Source of the DNA: Nitrosomonas sp.
GTDB taxonomy: Bacteria; Pseudomonadota; Gammaproteobacteria; Burkholderiales; Nitrosomonadaceae
Direction: 5' to 3'
Length of the DNA stretch: 64,000 nt
Assembly: GCA_016703745.1 (NCBI GenBank)
Contig: JADJBK010000006.1
Span: forward strand, 620,001-684,000
Each line of letters starts with the position of its first letter. Position 1 is the stretch's first letter. Below, in pieces: positions 62,764-64,000 of the stretch. The notes beneath the pieces were generated by a model. That model made no database searches. It was not told the DNA's origin and was given only the letters and a program-made list of their open reading frames with translations. Both the position numbers and the translations under genes were made by a program.

Positions 62764-63522
62764 TTATGCCGGGTCAGGTTTCTCTCTGGCAATGATCCGC
62801 AGCCCTTCCAGCACCAGATTATCCATTATTTGATAGGGCAGGTGAATATGCTCACAAACCCATGCTGCATCACCGCCACTTATTATTACCTTTGGTAAAG
62901 AATGATCCCTATTGAGAGCAAGTAGAGCATACATTTTCTCGATTGCTCCGGTTAGTGCTTGAATCATGCCACTAAAAACGGCGTCACCAGTATTATTTGG
63001 AAAAGACTGGAATTTTCCACAGCCCTCCGTTCTGATGCCGTTTGTCTGATCAACCAGTGCCTGCTGCATTAATTTTGGTCCAGGCAGAATGATTCCCCCC
63101 CTAAATTCGGCGGTATCCGACAGGATATCGACTGTCATAGCGGTGCCAATATTAACGACAAGGCACTCTCGCTTCAAATGGTGCCAAGCCGCAATCAATG
63201 CAGCCCAGCGGTCAGCGCCCAATTGCCCGGGAAAAACATAATGGTTATATACGCCGCACTGTTTAACTTGGGCAGTTATCCACTGTTGACGCACCCGCCA
63301 ATTGCCAAGTAACTCCCTGAGATCGTTGCTGACGGAACTGCCCGCAACATTGGAGACAATTATGTTGCTAACTGAAGGTAATTGCAGCAGAACCTGACGC
63401 AGCATGATACGTTCACTTTGTAATATTGAACCCTTTTCCACCCAGCGCAGACCATCGTGCAGTCCCCATTTGATAGCTGTATTGCCGGAATCAATCGCTA
63501 AAAGAGAAATAGAGTTATTCAT
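62764..63522 (-). CDS. coaX: Type III pantothenate kinase
   Basis: A 252-residue ASKHA-fold kinase that phosphorylates pantothenate at the first step of CoA synthesis and is not inhibited by CoA. It has LAIDSGNTAIKWGLHDG (phosphate loop), FPGQLGADRWAALIAAW, NIGTAMTVDIL and GGIILPGPKLMQQAL, then VIISGGDAAWV. It starts 19 bp after birA, the usual birA-coaX arrangement in betaproteobacteria. Confidence 0.95.
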   Translation of the reverse strand: MNNSISLLAIDSGNTAIKWGLHDGLRWVEKGSILQSERIMLRQVLLQLPSVSNIIVSNVAGSSVSNDLRELLGNWRVRQQWITAQVKQCGVYNHYVFPGQLGADRWAALIAAWHHLKRECLVVNIGTAMTVDILSDTAEFRGGIILPGPKLMQQALVDQTNGIRTEGCGKFQSFPNNTGDAVFSGMIQALTGAIEKMYALLALNRDHSLPKVIISGGDAAWVCEHIHLPYQIMDNLVLEGLRIIAREKPDPA

Positions 63523-63541
63523 TTAACAGGAAGTTTTTCTA

Positions 63542-64000
63542 TCATGACAGGTGCCGCAGGCTTAATTCTCCCCCTCTCAACTGCAATTGTCCGCTTGACG
63601 TATCCAGCAGCAGCGCACCATCTTCTGCCACCCCGCTAACGATCCCCTTTCGATAACTGCCATCTGGAAAATTTACCAGTACGGGCTGATGATGGTAAGC
63701 GTGATAACGTATCCATTCGTCACGCATTGGCGAAAAACCTTGCTCTGTAAACAGGTGCAACACCTCCATCAGCTCCAGTAACAATACTGCCAACAGCCGA
63801 TTTCGATCCGGGGGAGACGACATGATGCTCGCCAGATCGGTAGCTGCTTGATCGATCTGCTGTCTGACCGAATCCGTTATATGGACGTTCATCCCTATTC
63901 CGATCACAACCCTGACCGGACTTAGCATATCACCGTGCAGCTCAATCAGCACCCCTCCCAGTTTGTGAAAATGGTGCAGGATATCATTCGGCCATTTCAG
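63542..64000 (-). CDS. birA: Biotin-[acetyl-CoA-carboxylase] ligase, 5' part cut by window edge
   Basis: The C-terminal ~152 codons of biotin protein ligase. The frame is open to base 64000 and begins LKWPNDILHHFHKLGGVLIE, the family's KWPND segment, followed by VVIGIGMNVHI and the C-terminal SH3-like domain (GIVSGVAEDGALLLDTSSGQ). It attaches biotin to carboxylases, including in principle the 1208-residue carboxylase in this window. Whether an N-terminal repressor domain exists cannot be seen. coaX follows directly. Confidence 0.95.
   Translation of the reverse strand: MKWPNDILHHFHKLGGVLIELHGDMLSPVRVVIGIGMNVHITDSVRQQIDQAATDLASIMSSPPDRNRLLAVLLLELMEVLHLFTEQGFSPMRDEWIRYHAYHHQPVLVNFPDGSYRKGIVSGVAEDGALLLDTSSGQLQLRGGELSLRHLS

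Overview
The window reads as chromosome of a betaproteobacterium, most probably a Nitrosomonas-type member of the Nitrosomonadaceae. This is an inference from the protein sequences and the gene set (norCBQD, an exosortase-type ligase, betaproteobacterial gene orders). No ammonia-oxidation gene and no rRNA or tRNA gene lies in the window.

Layout. 1-1391: the 5' part of purB and a divergent glutathione transferase. 1463-8256: a minus-strand operon of permease, two DUF1989 proteins and a biotin-dependent 'urea carboxylase', headed by a clear guanidine-I (ykkC) riboswitch, so the operon is best read as guanidine degradation. 8505-19324: minus-strand central metabolism, alaA-hom-thrC followed by sdhB-sdhE-gltA-sucA-sucB. 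19500-22295: an Mth938-fold protein and ppsA. 22448-27975: norCBQD (cytochrome c nitric oxide reductase with accessory ATPase and VWA protein), bounded by a mini IS66-family element and a decayed IS3-family element. 27979-35625: exopolysaccharide genes (flippase, TTG-started O-ligase, asparagine-synthase-like protein lacking the glutaminase cysteine, rmlA) and an MsbA-like ABC protein with a degraded ATP site.

35738-46603: a complete TonB2/TtpC-type energy-transduction operon (DUF3450, TtpC-like ExbB, ExbB, ExbD, TonB, TPR), a large TonB-dependent receptor and a secreted beta-helix-like protein. Pho-box-like direct repeats precede both the operon and the secreted protein, which suggests phosphate-starvation control. 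46897-55946: a type I restriction-modification locus (hsdM with a long C-terminal extension, hsdS, an AlbA_2/ATPase-type protein, hsdR, a YgjP-like M48 metallopeptidase). 55947-64000: a 37-residue membrane protein behind an FNR-like box, a 110-bp MITE with a TTAG target duplication, a HAD phosphatase, guaB-guaA, hemB, engB, coaX and the 3' part of birA. Convergent to engB lies a probable small RNA gene with C-rich loops and a strong terminator.

The strongest signals are the guanidine riboswitch operon, the candidate sRNA beside engB, the Pho-box-flanked TonB2 system and the ATP-site-degraded ABC transporter. No computation or database search was done. All family names come from recognising sequence motifs and gene order.
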